Shown piece after piece: positions 44,916 through 59,200 of a stretch of 64,000 bases of DNA. Made by a program: the position numbers and the translations under genes. How positions within the stretch are numbered: the first letter of the stretch is position 1; the number at the start of each line of letters is the position of its first letter. The notes under the pieces were generated by a model. It had not been told where the DNA came from. It saw nothing but the letters and a program-made list of their open reading frames with translations, and made no database searches. The stretch is from Apodospora peruviana (lineage: Eukaryota; Ascomycota; Sordariomycetes; Sordariales; Lasiosphaeriaceae): assembly GCA_033439685.1 (NCBI GenBank), contig JAUEDM010000001.1, forward strand, positions 2,852,001-2,916,000, written 5' to 3'.

Positions 44916-47181
44916 GGTCGGAGAGGATCGTGAGGACTGAAGAGCGCCTCGAGGTGGACGAACGACGGAGTTGTAGACGTAGGCACTATCGAGATGTCGT
45001 GTCGGACAAGCGTTGTCTTATTGCATGTGTTCGGTGCGTGGGGGGATGAGAGAGCGAGCGATAGATGCGGGATCTTGCTCACGTTTCTGACTGTGAAATT
45101 TGGATGTTGTTGGAAAGTAACGATTGTCGATTACGAGACACGCGGCCTTGACCTCTAACAGCGCCTGGGGCCAGGTGGGTGGTTCGCGGATGCTGGATCA
45201 GTGGCAAGACGCAGCAATCAAGAGCCGTGCGTCTTGTTTCACGCATCGACTGGAGGCAATGACCCTGCTCAACAACCCGGGGTAGCACAGCGTGAACAGA
45301 ACAAGAGAAATCCAGTTAGTTTGTGGGCGATTGCTTCGATCTTTTGGTGTTTTGAGATATCCGATGTGGAGAGGTGGCCTTGCATCCTTGTCTTCGCCGA
45401 ATAAAGAAGGTGAGGTGAGAAAGCCACACGGCAGCTTTCGGTTGCTGAGTGCTTCTTTGGTTGCAGGCAGCTGCAGGCGGACGGCGGACAGCCAAGGGCG
45501 ACGGCGAAGTCAGTTTCGTGGCCAGATTTTAGGGGGCATGTGTCATTTGCTAGGCCGCTTTAGTGGATCGCCCAGGGGCCTGGATAGTTGGAATCTGGAC
45601 GGAAGGACCCTGTCTGTGCCTGTTGATGGTTGTTTAGGTAATCTCCGAGTCCATTGAGGTTCTGGCTGCGCGACGCCCAGACCAGCAGAACTTCCAGGTT
45701 GAAGCGAGCACCGACAACGACCTCCATTCAATGCCTATTCGGGAGTCGGACAATGAAAACCTTCACTGCTTTCCAACTTTGAAATACCATTGATCTCGTC
45801 GTCTTTGAACAACATACCTGAGGTATCTAAAGGTCGCTGCGGGATGCGGGATTCGTTCGCACTTCTCACCTCTCGAGGTTCCTGTGATGGACAGCGATGC
45901 AGTCAGACCGCAGACTGACACATCTCATCGGTACCTATCCATAGGAGCTTGCGTTGGAGCCTTCGATTCTTGTTGTTTGTCAGACACCGGCCGGTACGTA
46001 TTCGAATTTGCAAATTGCAAAGCGCTTGCAATGCATATACTGTACGCAACCCGATACCGTCGCTGGCTTCAAAGTCTCCTACACGCGGTTCATCCCGTCT
46101 AACCCGTACATATTACCTGATTGAGCACGCGAAAGATACTTTCCGCAAAGCCCTTCTCAATGCAGAGAAGGACAAAAGAAGTTCTCGGAATGTCTGTGTG
46201 TTATGTCGCTTAATTGACCATTGACCAGGCCGATAGCTCTTCCCAATGTTGAGCACACAACTGTCGTCTCTGCGAATCAGGCAATTTCACAACTGCAGGT
46301 ACCGAGAGAGCACCAGTCATCTGAACCAGCCATCGAAGCTGCGGAAACTGGCAAAGGTTCCACCATTTTCGTATATGCTTGTCTCTTGAGACAATAGAAA
46401 ACACCAACCACCAGAATTTTTGTATAAGAGCTGTTGTGAAGAGCATTGTCGGAGCTTGCACCTCGCGCCTTGGCAGAAATGGTCAACACCACCAGCGATA
46501 ACCAAAGGCGAAAAAGTGGCGCTTCCCGCCTTTCCATTAAAAATCCGGAACCCTGTCAGTCGTTCAGGACACCTCAGAGTCCCGAGGCCCCTGCAAACGC
46601 ATGTCGCCGGCGAGTGACGAGGGCAGCTGGCCAGCTGGGAACAAGCCTGTCCTAGCCCCAGCCCAACTGTGCCAAGACACAAGTTTATTCACGCCCAAGC
46701 TTCCCCAGCCCAGTTTCCCCAATCCATGTCCATTTCCCATGTCGATGGCGGGTTCGACTGGCGCTTGTTGAATCTGCGGTCTGCGTCTGCGAATGCGACA
46801 AACTTGCAAGCGAGGCCTGCCCCAGTTCCCGTCGTGATTGATCTGTTTCCCCCGTCCTAAGTGTGAACTGTAAAGTGGCCGTTCGCCTTGCTCATCAGCG
46901 TGTTGCAGCCCGAGGCGCATGTGTCTGCGCAACATTGGCCATTGATTATGGAAGCATGCATGGTTCGTGGACGAATGGTCAGACTTCACTTTTGAGACTC
47001 CAGACCTCAGATCCCCAGGCGCATTCTCGAGCCAGCAAAGAGCTCCCAAACCTGACCAGGGCGACGAGCTCGCCCCGCGACAGCCTGACCACATCCAATC
47101 CCGAGTACAGCAAACGCATCATCTGCCGCAGATTCAAGTCCAGGTTCATCGTCCATCACAGGAACCCAACGGCCGCACAAC
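44916..47181. promoter_or_regulatory. 2.3-kb divergent promoter region, KEX2 / PhoD-like
   Basis: No gene is supported despite overlapping frames on both strands near 46560-47090. An ATACCTGAGGTAT near-palindrome sits at 45815-45827. The last 300 bp upstream of 47182 are C-rich and probably a 5' leader. Confidence 0.4.
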
Positions 47182-50100
47182 ATGTCGGCTCCCTACTGGG
47201 GCCAGCTCCCACCGCCCAAAGCTGGCCAAACCAAAGCTCGCCGTCTGTCTGATGATCTGACACCGCAGGCCGACCGTCGTCAGTCATTGGATGTTCCCTC
47301 TCAGGGCCAGCCGAGGTCGAATCGTGTATCTGTCCAGACTACAAAATCCGATGCGCCGACCGACTCGACCCTGAGTCCCTTCGTCTCCCCGACCGCCTCG
47401 AGCTTTCCGGACCAAGGACTTGCCCCGAGACCTCCATCATTGCCCTACGGCGCCAACCAGTACCAACCGCCAGAGCTGATAGAGAACCGCCGCCGCCGCC
47501 GGAGTCGGAATCAGGAGCAGGACTACGAATACGCTGCCGCAGCTGGTCCGCCTCCGCCCGCCGCCCCCGAGGTCCCTAGGGCTCCTCCTGTCAGCTACAA
47601 ATACCAAACTGGGAACGGGGGGCCTCCGTATTCATACGCCGCGCCGCCTCAGGGCCCCCCTCGCCCGGCCAAGGAGATGGCTCCGGAGGAATACTATAAG
47701 GCTCCCACCCCGGTAAATCAGAGGGAGAACCTCCCGGTCCTGGATCGTGCTCGGAATACCTTGGATCCGGGCGGCAGTCCGCGCGCGCAGCGCAACAGCA
47801 CTGATCCAACGCTCGCCCGGAATTCTTCAGTTCGGGACGAGGTAAATGGCCATCGGCGCAGAGCGTCTGGCGCGGACCAGAACCTGCATAGAAGCAGGAG
47901 GACGTCTCTGAACCAGCCGACGGACCGATCTAAAATGTTCGCAGACGACCGCTCACCACTTCAGAGGCTTGAGCTGACGCTCGATAGCATATCAAAGGAA
48001 GACAAGCGAGCGCGCGTCGAGGCGGCTGAGCGAGCCGCGCGCGAGAAGACTTCTGGAAACGAAGCAGGCCAACAAGCAGAGAAGAGCCCGGCGGGTCAGC
48101 AAGTGCGCTTTCAAGAGAGACGTCCCTCGGCAGTGGGTGAGGATGAGTCGAAAGCCCAGCCCCAATTGCTGACAGCAGGCACCCCGGTGACCCCGACGAG
48201 GCCGGCACACAGCGCTGCGGCGTCGATGGGGCCTCTTTCGCAGAACCCCCCTGAAGAAGGGCGCAAGTACGGCTCGGGCACCGGACGGTCACCGGGTTCC
48301 CAAGCCCCTGAGTCAAAGATACCCGTGCCTGTGTCTACACTTGCAGCTGGTATACCACAGCGCAATCTCAGCTTCCGTGAGCGCGCAGCGAGGAACGATA
48401 TCAAACCTCCCAATGGAGTCAATGTTAGCACCCCGCAGGACGAGGTAACGACGCCAACCAACGGTACGTCATTGACAAGGAGCGGAAGCAACAAGCTCAA
48501 GAAGAATCCGCCAGGTGATCCTTGGTACTCCAAACGAAAGGAATTGGAAGAGAAATACCCGACAATAGAAATACGGAACGGCCCGCGGCCCGCGACTAAA
48601 GCAAGGGAGACAGGCGGAACCGCTGGCCCAGAGAGCCATGCTCCTGGGTTTGGCGCAGGGCCAGTGCGCGCCAATGCCCACGCCCCTGAGCCGGCATACC
48701 AGCACCGATCGGGCTTCCTCGATGTGGATGACTATTACGAGGACGATATGGTGACGACTCCGCCGACCGCTGCAAAACTTACTAAATCCCCAAGCCAAAG
48801 AAAAGCTGACCAGCTGCTCGGTCGATCTCCGCCTCAACACCTTGTTTCCAGCGCGACGCGAAGAAGCCCCCCGACCGTGAGACGATCTCCTCCTCCTGTC
48901 GCTGCAACTGCGGCCGCCACTTCTGTTGGTGGTGCTGTCGCTGCCAGGGGATTCGGAACCATCCCAAGCGCCGTTCACCATCACCCTGCCCGGAGAGACG
49001 CGAGGAGCGACAGCGACAGCGATGAGGAGAGAGAGGATAACCTCCATCATGTATCGAACCTCATCTACCATGCCCGTGATAAATTTGAGCCTGGCCGGGG
49101 GCTCTACCAGCCAACTCCCTATCTCGACGAGTGGAAGAAGGCGACAGTGGGAACACTGTCTGGCGCCCTCCTCGATCTCGAAGATATCCCGCCCGAGGTC
49201 GAGAAGAGCACGCCTTGGTGGGAATCCCCAGGCTCTAAGAGGAGAGGCAGTATGGCATCGCGTCCAAAGAAGGCCGAAGCTTTCGAAGGCGAGTACGACG
49301 ACACAAACGCCCCGACGAGATTCAAGCCGCCTCTGCATCTGAAATGCGGGCCGCTGCTGAGGTATTGCGGGATTCGGAACGAGCGTGTGCCCTCCCGTTC
49401 GGCCCGAAACGGTGCGGTCGTTGATAAGGAGATATGGAGAGGCTCGGTGATGATCGTCACGACGGATGCCGACTCATCGTATGATATTGCCCCAACATTG
49501 AGGCTTTTTGTCCAGCCGCTCGAGCTTCTCCCGCCCCCCCCAAGGGAAATCAGTGGTGATGAACCACTGGCACCCGAATACGTCGACCCCATTGCAGGTC
49601 ATCCCAAGCTGGGACGGAAGGGCGAGACCCTGTATGTTCGGCCTGTGGACCATCTTGATGAAAACAAGGACTTGTCCAGGGACGAGACCGACGACGGGCT
49701 TTTCGAAAAGTCAAGGAGCCCGCCTGATGTGCCGCTGGCAGATGGGGCCACTGATCCGCCGGGCTCGTTTGCCGCTAGGAGGAAACGTGCCGAGATGGAT
49801 GGGGAGAAGGCTGGCAAGTACAAGGACGTCCGAGGCTTCCGACTGCATAAGGAGCGCGGATTTACGTTTTGGAGATTCAACATCGAAGTTGAGCTCCGAG
49901 GCAAGCAGCAGCGTGTCGCATATCGCATCAACAGAGGCCCGTCGACCGGCTTCTGGGTCCCGGCCAAGGGACAGGCTATGAACATCATGTTCCACAGCTG
50001 CAACGGCTTCAGTATGAGCGTCGACGCTGATGAGTTCAGCGGGCCAGACCCGATGTGGCGCGATGTGCTCAATACGCACCAGAGCCAGCCCTTCCATGTT

Positions 50101-52458
50101 ATGCTTGGTGGCGGCGACCAGATCTACAACGACAGGTGTATGCAAGATACCAAGCTCTTCAAAGCCTGGCTCATGATCAAGAACCCATTGCACAAGCACA
50201 ATGCGCCGTTCACACCCCAAATGCAGGACGAGCTTGAGTTCTTTTACTTGCATCGGTATGCCATGTGGTTCTCGCAGGGCTTGTTCGGCATGGCGAACTC
50301 CCAGATCCCGATGGTCAACATGTTCGACGACCATGATATTATCGACGGCTTCGGCTCGTATCCGCACCACTTTATGAACTCGCCTGTGTTCTCTGGGTTG
50401 GGCAATGTCGCGTTCAAGTACTACATGCTATTCCAGCACCAAAGTGTGGTTGACGAGACGGAGGTATCCGAGCCGAGCTGGACACTTGGCGCTCAGCCGG
50501 GACCGTACATCAATGAGCTTAGCCGCAGTCTGTTCATGATGTTGGGCTCGAAGGTTGCCCTTCTTGCAGTCGATGCGCGGACGGAAAGGAAGCGCGACGA
50601 GGTCGTTTCCAAGGAGACGTGGGAAATCATTATGAACCGTTGCTATAAGGAGCTTGAGAAGGGCAAGGTTGAGCATCTGCTCGTCCTCTTGGGTGTTCCG
50701 ATTGCGTACCCAAGACTAGTCTGGCTTGAGAATATGTATGTTTGCACTTTTTTCGTAATAATGACTACCCAATACTGACAACACTCCACTAGATTAACGT
50801 CCCGCTTGATGGATCCCATCAAGGCTCTTGGGAAGGTCGGCCTCCTCGGCGGCTTCTTGAACCGTTTTGATGGAGGCGTCGAGGTCCTTGATGACCTGGA
50901 CGACCACTGGACGGCCAAGAACCACAAACACGAGCGTAGTATCGTAATCGAGGATCTGCAAGATCTGGCTGCTGGCAAGTCGATTAGAGTGTCTATTCTC
51001 AGTGGTGATGTTCATCTCGCAGCCATCGGCCAGTTTTTCTCGAACCAGAAGCTAGGGGTGCCTAAACACAAGGACTTTAGGTACATACCTAACGTCATCT
51101 CGTCGGCCATCGTCAATACACCGCCGCCTGACCTCATGGCGGATATCCTCAACAAGCGCAACAAGGTGCATCACTTCGACAAAGAGACCGATGAAAACAT
51201 GATCCCCATCTTTGGGCACGGTGTGGACGGCAAGCCTCGTAACAATAAGTGCTTGCTTCCTCACCGCAACTGGTGCTCCATCCGCGAATACGTCCCTGGG
51301 AACACCCCGCCGCCCACGCCCGACCAGTCTGAATACGACCTGACGCCCCTCGGCACGCCCCCCGGCACGGCATCATACGGGGGCGGCGCTGGCGGACTCC
51401 TGCGCCGTCTCTCCAAGTCACGACCTCGCGGACCGTCCTTCCGCGGCCCTGACAGTGTGCGGGATAGAACCCGCCCACCGCTCTCCGGCGGTCTGCTGCG
51501 CACGCTATCTCGTCAACGCGTTTCCGCCAGCGCCGACGAGGTCGGCAATGCCCAATCGCAACAAACCCGCCCCGGCTTCTTGACGAGGACGCTCTCGGGA
51601 TCTTCCGTCAACGGGAGGTTCGGCGGCTTGTTCCGTCGGCGCGGCAGCAATGCCGGCCCGCCACCGCCGAGACATGACGACGGCGGCATCAACGGCAACT
51701 GGGGCCCAGAGACGGAGGACGAAGATGACGACTACGACGAGGAGATCCCCCGACAGCAGCGCCGCGGTATCGGGCTGCGCGGTGGTCTGGGCGATTACCC
51801 GCATGACTACGAGGACGAGTACGCCGATGGCGACGAGAGCCACTTTTCTGTTAAGCAGCCACCGATGCCACCGCAGCAGCAGTACCAGGAGCCGCCGCCG
51901 CGAAGCCGGGCACCGAGTACTACTACTACTGCCATCCGGAGCAATACCAACAAGCAGCTTCCGCCTGAGCCCGCGCCGGTGCCGATGCCCGTCATGAGCG
52001 GTGGTGCTACTCCGCGTCATAACAATAACAATTCTTCTGCTACCGCAGGCCCGGTCGTGGGCATGTCGCGCCCCGCGTCGGCCGGGCTGAAGGGCGCCGG
52101 CGACGTGGCGCCCGAGCAGGAGTTTATCCCGAAACAGTTCCATCGCGTGCCGACGGGGCTCTCGGTGAAGCAGCTGAAGAAGCGAGACCCGGCGGAGCTG
52201 GCGGTGAATTTGTCCGGCGGGCTGGAGGTATGTCTGAATGTCGAGATCAGCCAGAAGGACCCCGGCGGCAGCACGGTGCCGTATCGGTTGATCGTGCCGA
52301 GGCTGTGGTATGATGAGGAGCTGGAGGAGGATAATTTAGAGTTTGTGCCACCTAATGGGGAGAAATATGGTCACCAGCACCAGAACGAGCAGGAGAGTGG
52401 TGCTGGTGGTGGAAGGGTTGGTGGGCTTAAGCGGCTGATTAGTTTACGCAGGGCATGA
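47182..52458 (+). CDS. large PhoD-like metallophosphatase-domain protein
   Basis: Exons 47182-50735 and 50793-52458 give 1739 aa; the 57-bp intron has GTATGT, a TACTGAC branch point and CTAG. The first 600 residues are disordered (Pro/Ser/Arg-rich). The phosphatase part spans about 650-1380. Metal-ligand-type motifs are LGGGDQIYND (about 975), MFDDHDIIDGFG (about 1048) and ILSGDVHLAAIG (about 1252), all typical of PhoD-like enzymes. A segment GFTFWRFNIEVEL precedes them. The last 350 residues are again disordered, with Gly/Arg-rich and acidic parts, followed by a short conserved-looking end (KQLKKRDPAELAVNLSGGLEVCLNV). No signal peptide is visible, so it is probably cytosolic or membrane-peripheral. 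Substrate is unknown; PhoD enzymes hydrolyse phosphodiesters. Confidence 0.88.
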
Positions 52459-53287
52459 TTTATTTTTTCAAGATGTGATGTCTTTGGGGGTTGGGGAGTT
52501 TTATTGCATTTAGATTCTGGGTGAGGCATGAGACAAGACAGGTAGAGCGAGCGAGCGAGTTTTGAGCGTAGCGTCGGCTTTGGATATCAATTGTTATGAG
52601 GAACGAAACGTATTTAGAGAAGCGAGCGAGGGAAGGAAGGTCACCTAGGTGGATAAGTATAAAAGACTTTTTGGGGGTTTTGGTTTCATATCTCATTTTT
52701 GTCCCTTTCTTTCTGTTCATGGCTGAGATATACAGTATCATTCCTTTTCATTTTGGATTACGCCATAGTTTACGAGACGGAAACAGAAGAAAGCAACCAA
52801 GCACGTAACAGACCTTGAGGTCAAAATTATTCGTCTTTTGGCGGACTTATAATATCATACAGTTTCTTATTGTACTGTCCTTGTGCTTCTTTGGTTCTCT
52901 TCGTTGGCGATAGATGATGGGATAACAATATGGATCATTCAACTTGGACAGTTCCAGTTCTATTAATGCGCAGTTTCAAGACGTGCGGGTCATCCATAAC
53001 ACAATCGGTCCACGGAAAGGGAGCTTCGCTCATAACCCCCTTTTTAGTATCGTGACATTGTTTAGATATCTTAATCTGGTGATGACAGACAATTGTGTTT
53101 GTCCATAATTGCTTCTGATTTTCTTCCATACCCATCAAAATGAACAAAATGGAAAGCATTCTTGTGAAATAGAAATTAACACTCCTTTCAACATCATACC
53201 AAAGAAACAAGAAGCTAGCGCAGTGATCGTGTAGTTCTCATAGGCCGGTGTCACTTAACAGATCCATGACTCTTGCTCAGACGATTC
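52459..53287. other. convergent 3' region
   Basis: Between the ends of the PhoD-like (+) and ankyrin (-) genes. AT-rich, with a GCGAGCGAGCGAG run near 52546 and a CACCTAGGTGG palindrome at 52642. No gene is seen. Confidence 0.5.
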
Positions 53288-56200
53288 CTAATCATGTCTC
53301 ACTCCGCAAGAGCAAAGCCCAAGGACGGGATCCTCCTCCTTGTCCTTGGATCTCTCCCAGGCATCATGTTCCCAGCGGTACTTGGCCGTGATGAAATCGT
53401 CTCCCTTCTCGGCCCACTTCTTCCTGGCAACTTGCGCCGGCTTCTCCTGTTCACCACTCGCTTCAGTGCTGTTGACATCTTCTCCTCCGTCCTCAGACTC
53501 CGATGTCTTTGCCAGCTTGAACTTGTATCGATCCTTCATGTGCTCATTCCCAAGTCGTTTGGCCACGTCGTTAGCCTCGTGGAGGCTGACCAACTTCCTC
53601 TTCTTCATCCCGATCTTTTGCGCGTACTCGGAAACCAGACGCCAAGTGCTTGCCTGGCTGGATTTGTATCCGTAATCGCTGGTAGCACCTTCATTCTCGT
53701 CTTTGGCAAAGGTCGACGGTGAGGCTTCCACGAGTCTCGGTGTTGAATCGTTGTACCGATGGTAATACTTGTTCGATGGTTTGATACGGTCGGCAACGAA
53801 GCGATCATGGGCAACTTCGTAAGGCGTACGTCCGACCGCACTCTCTCGGAACAGGAGATCTGGGTCCATGTCGAGGACGGTGTGGATTATGGTGGTGTTC
53901 GCATTCTGAGATATCAGAGTGTGAAGCGGCGTGTCTCCGGCACCGTCGAGCATCCACAGCGCATGTGTCATCGACTCCGGCGAAATATCGGCCAGCAACT
54001 TAAAGACCTCGAGAGTCTTGTCAATGGAATTGTAGGGCATTTTGTTGTATGTCTGAGTGAGCCTGGCAAACCAGTCGTGAAGTGGGGTCCGGCCGGCCGT
54101 TGAGAGGTTGTTGCGCTCTTTTATCATCTGGGCGAGGAGACCTTGGTCGAGGAGTTCAAAGAGTGGTTTCAGCTTCTCAGCGGTTGGGTTCCAGTACAGC
54201 GCCGCGTGCAGCAGATTATCCCACGAAGTGTCCTTGGCAGTCTGATCCGCTCCCGCGCCAATCAAGATCTTCACATAATCTATCCGACCAAGCATACAGG
54301 CCAGCATCAACGGTGTTGCGCCGTTCGCAGCCCTGGAATTAACCAGCGTGGGACAAGTCTTGACGAGGAAAGATAGCAGAGCTCTGGTCTTCTCGGTAAC
54401 AGACGGGTAGATGGCGGCATGAATGACGAGATCACCTGGATTATCGTTAGCATCATGCGTATGGTGAACGAATTGCCAGACCTAGGTCTTACTCTGGTCT
54501 TTTAGCCATTTTGAGATAGCCCCTTCAAATCCCCCAGGCGCTTGAGCTAAGTGCTTCAGTCTTGGATCCTCCCGAGCCGCTTTTGACTTGGTAAACTCAA
54601 GATACAATCTTAGTGGGATATCAGTTAGGAACCATTCAACACTCTCAATGCAGCCAGCTTCAGCGGCGAACAAGAGGGGTGATGTTTTGATCCCAGTCTG
54701 TTTCTCCACGACGTTGCGGCCTTCAGTCGCCCAGTCCTTTCTGTACAAAACGTTAATAGACATTCAAGGTGAGAGCGAACATCGTACCGCAGTAAAGTGT
54801 TAATTAAGACGTACCTCTTCTTTCCATACACGGTTAAGCCCTGATAGTAGAGAGGCTTCTCCTTCACCTCAATCCCGCTGTCGTTCACCAAGTGCTCCAA
54901 GGGTAAGCCTGCTCCGGTGCGTCGGATGATTTCCGCAAGCATGTCGGTATGTCCCGACTTAATGACTGCACGGAAATCATCGGCCGGGAAAGAATAGAAG
55001 CCAGAGACTTCATTCTCACCTTCAAGCTTCTGAGACCCGAAATACTCGCCCATGTCAAGAAGGAACCTAAGACCCTTCATGTCCTTGTTGTGAATGACAT
55101 AACTGAGTGGACTTCGGTTTTCATTGTCGAGGCCACGAAGAGTCCAGTCAAGGAATTCCAGAGGCTTGGTGTGGCTGTTGACCTGCATGCTGACTTGACC
55201 TACATTCTCAATGGTAAATTGGGCATCGACAATTTCGGCGTAGATTCTTGGTTCAGAGTCATCGCTGGCTTCTGAGTCTCCGTAAACCGAACCTTCGTCA
55301 TCCGAATACTCTGGGGGCTCAGTCCCGAACCTGAACCGGGTTTTCGGCTTCACCTCCGGGGTGTACTGGGCTTGCGTAATCTCCAGGACAGCCTTAGCGA
55401 CATGGTGATGGCCACGGACGAATGCCAGACCGAATGGGGTGTGGTTATGCTGGTCACGAACGGCGATCTTGAGAGGGGCCTCCGTTTGAGCATTATCCCA
55501 GGACGTCAACGTCAGCTTCTTGATCTTCTCCAGATCACCATCCCACGCTGCTTCGAACCTGAAAGATATCAGTATCTTTGCCAATAGATAACCAGAATTT
55601 TGGAAACTTGGCAAGGCACTTACAGATCAATGTACGCGGCATTCCTCGCCTCCGTCGCGTCGTTCACCCCTGTCCAAATATGGGTATACCTGTAGACCTT
55701 GCTCTTGGGCTCCTCCGGGGTGACACTCCTCCACCGTGGGCTGCCCTCTTTCCAGTTCCCATCGTCTTTCCGCTCAGGATAAAGCTCTTCGAAAGTCTTA
55801 CCCCCCTTGGCACGCAAGGCTTGCTCAAGCTTTTCCAGGTTTGTGACTGCTTCCTTGATGGCAGCCATCTTCTGAGCGGCGCCATGGATATTCTTAAGGC
55901 GTTCTTGCTCCTTTTCGTACTGCTTCACGTCGTTCCTGTAGCATTTTCGACTCCAATCAATGTCACGGGAGACCACCAGATGCTGCCAAGTGCCCTCCTT
56001 GAACTGGTCAAGATATGTATCAAGGCCTTCGTCTAGCTTGGGTTTAGTGATGTAGTTTCTCTCTCCCTTGTATGCGCGGAGCGACTTGAGCTGTTTATTG
56101 ACAACGTCCATGGCGGTATGGCCTTTCCATCTTGAACTCCACTGATTGTTCAAGCTTTCGTGAGTGCTAGAGGTAAGGACATTCGGATCTGCGCCCCGTT

Positions 56201-59200
56201 CCAAGAATTCAAGAGCGGCTTCTGGGAGGCATGACTGAATCGCCATAATCAACGGCTGTTCCACCGACGTGACAAATTGCTTCTGGTTCTCCTCAAAAGT
56301 GCGAAGTCGACTTTGGATGATGGACTGCTTCGCCGATTTCAACCAGCTATCAAAATCGATAACAGACATGGCGCCGTTCTCAAGCAGCTTCAGGACCAAG
56401 CTGAGGTTCCCGTTTTTGACAGAAATCTGCAGGGGCGTTTGTGACATGCCCCAGTTGGTGAACACGGTGTGATTGACTGCCGACTTGGTCCCTGCTGTGT
56501 CCAACTCCCAGAGAGTATCGAGAAGAGACTCGGCATTTTCTTCGACAAATCTGTGGAAAGAAGTGACGCCGTTCAGGTCTGCCTGAGCTGAAGTTGCGCC
56601 CAGACTTAAAATCGTCTTGACCATTGACTTGGCTTTCTCCACAGGAAGAGCGAGAGCGAGCACCAGGGTCAATAAAGCCGCATTCGGTTTTTTCGAGCTG
56701 TCGAGGAACTTGACCGGCAAGAGAATATCCGCCCCGTATTCCTGCGTGAGAATTGTCAGTATCGAAGCCGCGTGGGGTGTTCTTCATGACCACTTACCTG
56801 GCATAAGGTCTTGACGACTTCATCGTGCCCTTCCACGATCGCCAAGTGCAAAGCCGAACAAGGCGTATCCCAGGCAATGACATTGACATCGTAAAAATCA
56901 GGTTCATCTTCATCCTCTTCAGGCAAGACGTCGTCTTGCTTCGAACTCTCCTTCTGATGGCCAACCTTGGTAAAAGAACCAGTCGCCATGCTTTGGTCCC
57001 CATCATCGGACTCCTCGTCTTCCACAAGTTCCCCGTCAGACTCCCCATCTTCGTCCTCGTCCACTTCTTGCTCCTCATCGTTCTCAATTTCGGCAGCCTC
57101 CTCAGACGTATCACTCTTGGCTTGCCGTCGCTGATCTTTCTTGTCTTCAAACTCTACCTCGTTTGCGACACTCTTGTTCATGAGGATCTTGACTATTTCG
57201 GTGTCACCTCGTACAGCCGCAAGATGAAGAGCCGTGCGGCCATCCGCAAGACGGGATACCAAACGAGCGCCAGCAGCGACAAGAATTCGGACCACCTCAG
57301 GCGAGGAGCTCATGACTGCAAGATGGAGAGGGGTCCTGCCGGTGTAATCTCTGCTGTTGGGATCAGCACCTTCTTGAGCAAGCCAGCCTTCAATGTGCTC
57401 AACGTCGCCATCCACGATAGCTTGGCAAAGTCGAGCGGTGTTGCCCACATAGGCCATCTCAGTCCAGTCATCGTCTGTGAGCGGATTGAAGGAGCCAATT
57501 TGCTGAGGAAGCGTTAGCAGTCGTTGATATTTGGGGTTCTGTGATGATGGATCTTGTTACCTGTCTGCCCGGGTCGTCTTTAATGAAGGAGATCTTGCCG
57601 GACACGTAGATCTTGCTCTCTTCTTCCGCAATCTCCTTTTCCTCATCAGTCTCTGGCACTGGGCAGTAACCACAGCAGTCACGGATCACATCCTCGACGC
57701 GGCCAAACTAAACAACGTCAGTAATTGTGAAACCAAAAGAACAGATTATATAAAAACTTACGAATGCAGGATGTCGATGCAGGTAGACGTCTCTATCGTC
57801 CGGCTGGTTCCATTCTGCATTCAGCACTACGACATTTGGTCAGTTCGTGGTTGCCGATCAGTCATTTTACTAAGAGAGCGACTTACAAAGATCTCTGGTG
57901 TAGCAGAGCTTCTCAATCTTCTTGGCGTGGAACTTTTCGCCGTAGGGGATTGTGAAGGTATGATAGTTGGAGACTTCCTCCTGATCAACCCAGTCGGCAA
58001 CCTCGTCCTCGTGGGCGTCTTTAATGTTTCCACCAAACGATCGGAAATTGCGATAGTAGCGGTCAATACGAGGTCGACCCCTCTCTTTTCTGCGTTTGTC
58101 AAGGTATTGGTCTCTGGCTGATGACGTGGGAAGCCGTTCAAGAACAAGGAGTCGTGCCAGACCAAGCGTTCGCATGAAGCTTCGCTCAAAGATGGTCGGA
58201 TCCACCCGAGAACGGTCCAGATCAGGCCAATAGACCTCGAAGCCTCTGTGGCTGTACTTTGACAGCCGGTTTTCGTAAGAGGGGCTTCTTCGCGAGAGGT
58301 CGATATGGTTGATCTGGGTCATGTAAGACTCCAGAGCTCGTGGTGTGCAGTAGACCTGCTTGCCATCGTACGCGGCACCGGAACAGTCAATGTCGAAGCC
58401 AGTGAGGATCTCGGAAACCGATTTGTAGATACGAAGAACAATCTGCGGTTACGCTTAGTCTATGTTTGATGATACTGTCAGGAAGAGGATAAGGGTATTG
58501 TCTAGTTACTTGAATATGGCGAGTGGGGTACTGGCTGCCTGGGAATACTATTAGCATCAAGGTGGCTAGGAAATCAATCCAAATGCTTACAGATAGTGAT
58601 GGCATGCTTGGTTCGGACCGTAGTGGTCTCTGTCAGAAGAGCATCCCGGACACTGATTTCGATGTCTTTGATCTTTTCGATGGCCTGCTCCTCTGTGAGG
58701 CCGTACAAGAACAGGTCGACATCAGATGCTGGGCAGAACTTCTCATGGTAAAATTCACGAAGGCCACGCTTGGAACTGCCTTGCTCCTCTGGGACTGGGA
58801 GAAGACAGTTGACCACAGAAGAGCCGGCTGCAATAACGTTATCCCAGTTAAGCTCGACAAGCGACGACTCGGAGAACACATTGAAGTTGCGCTGGAACTC
58901 CTTGAAAGACTGAACAACAGCAGGTGAGTCGTTTGGGCGTCGAATTCCCTTTGGCAAGGGCATTATGTACTTGGATTTCTCCGCTTTCGACTCATTCGCG
59001 AGATCGCGAGCCCGGACCTTGATGTTAGGCGTGTCTTCAGTGAAAAGTGGCAAGACATTGACATAGGGGTCTTTCAGGAGCTCGTCCTCCGGCTCCTGGG
59101 CATACGCCTGGCGCAGAGAAGCCTCATACTTTCGGTATGGCTCGATCAGCTCAGTCAGAGGCGTCTCTGGGTGCTTGGCGATATGCTTGACTAGGTCTGC

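Noticed and set aside
46564..47094. 176-codon minus-strand frame upstream of the PhoD-like gene
   Set aside because: Sits in the expected 5' leader of that gene; composition is not coding-like.
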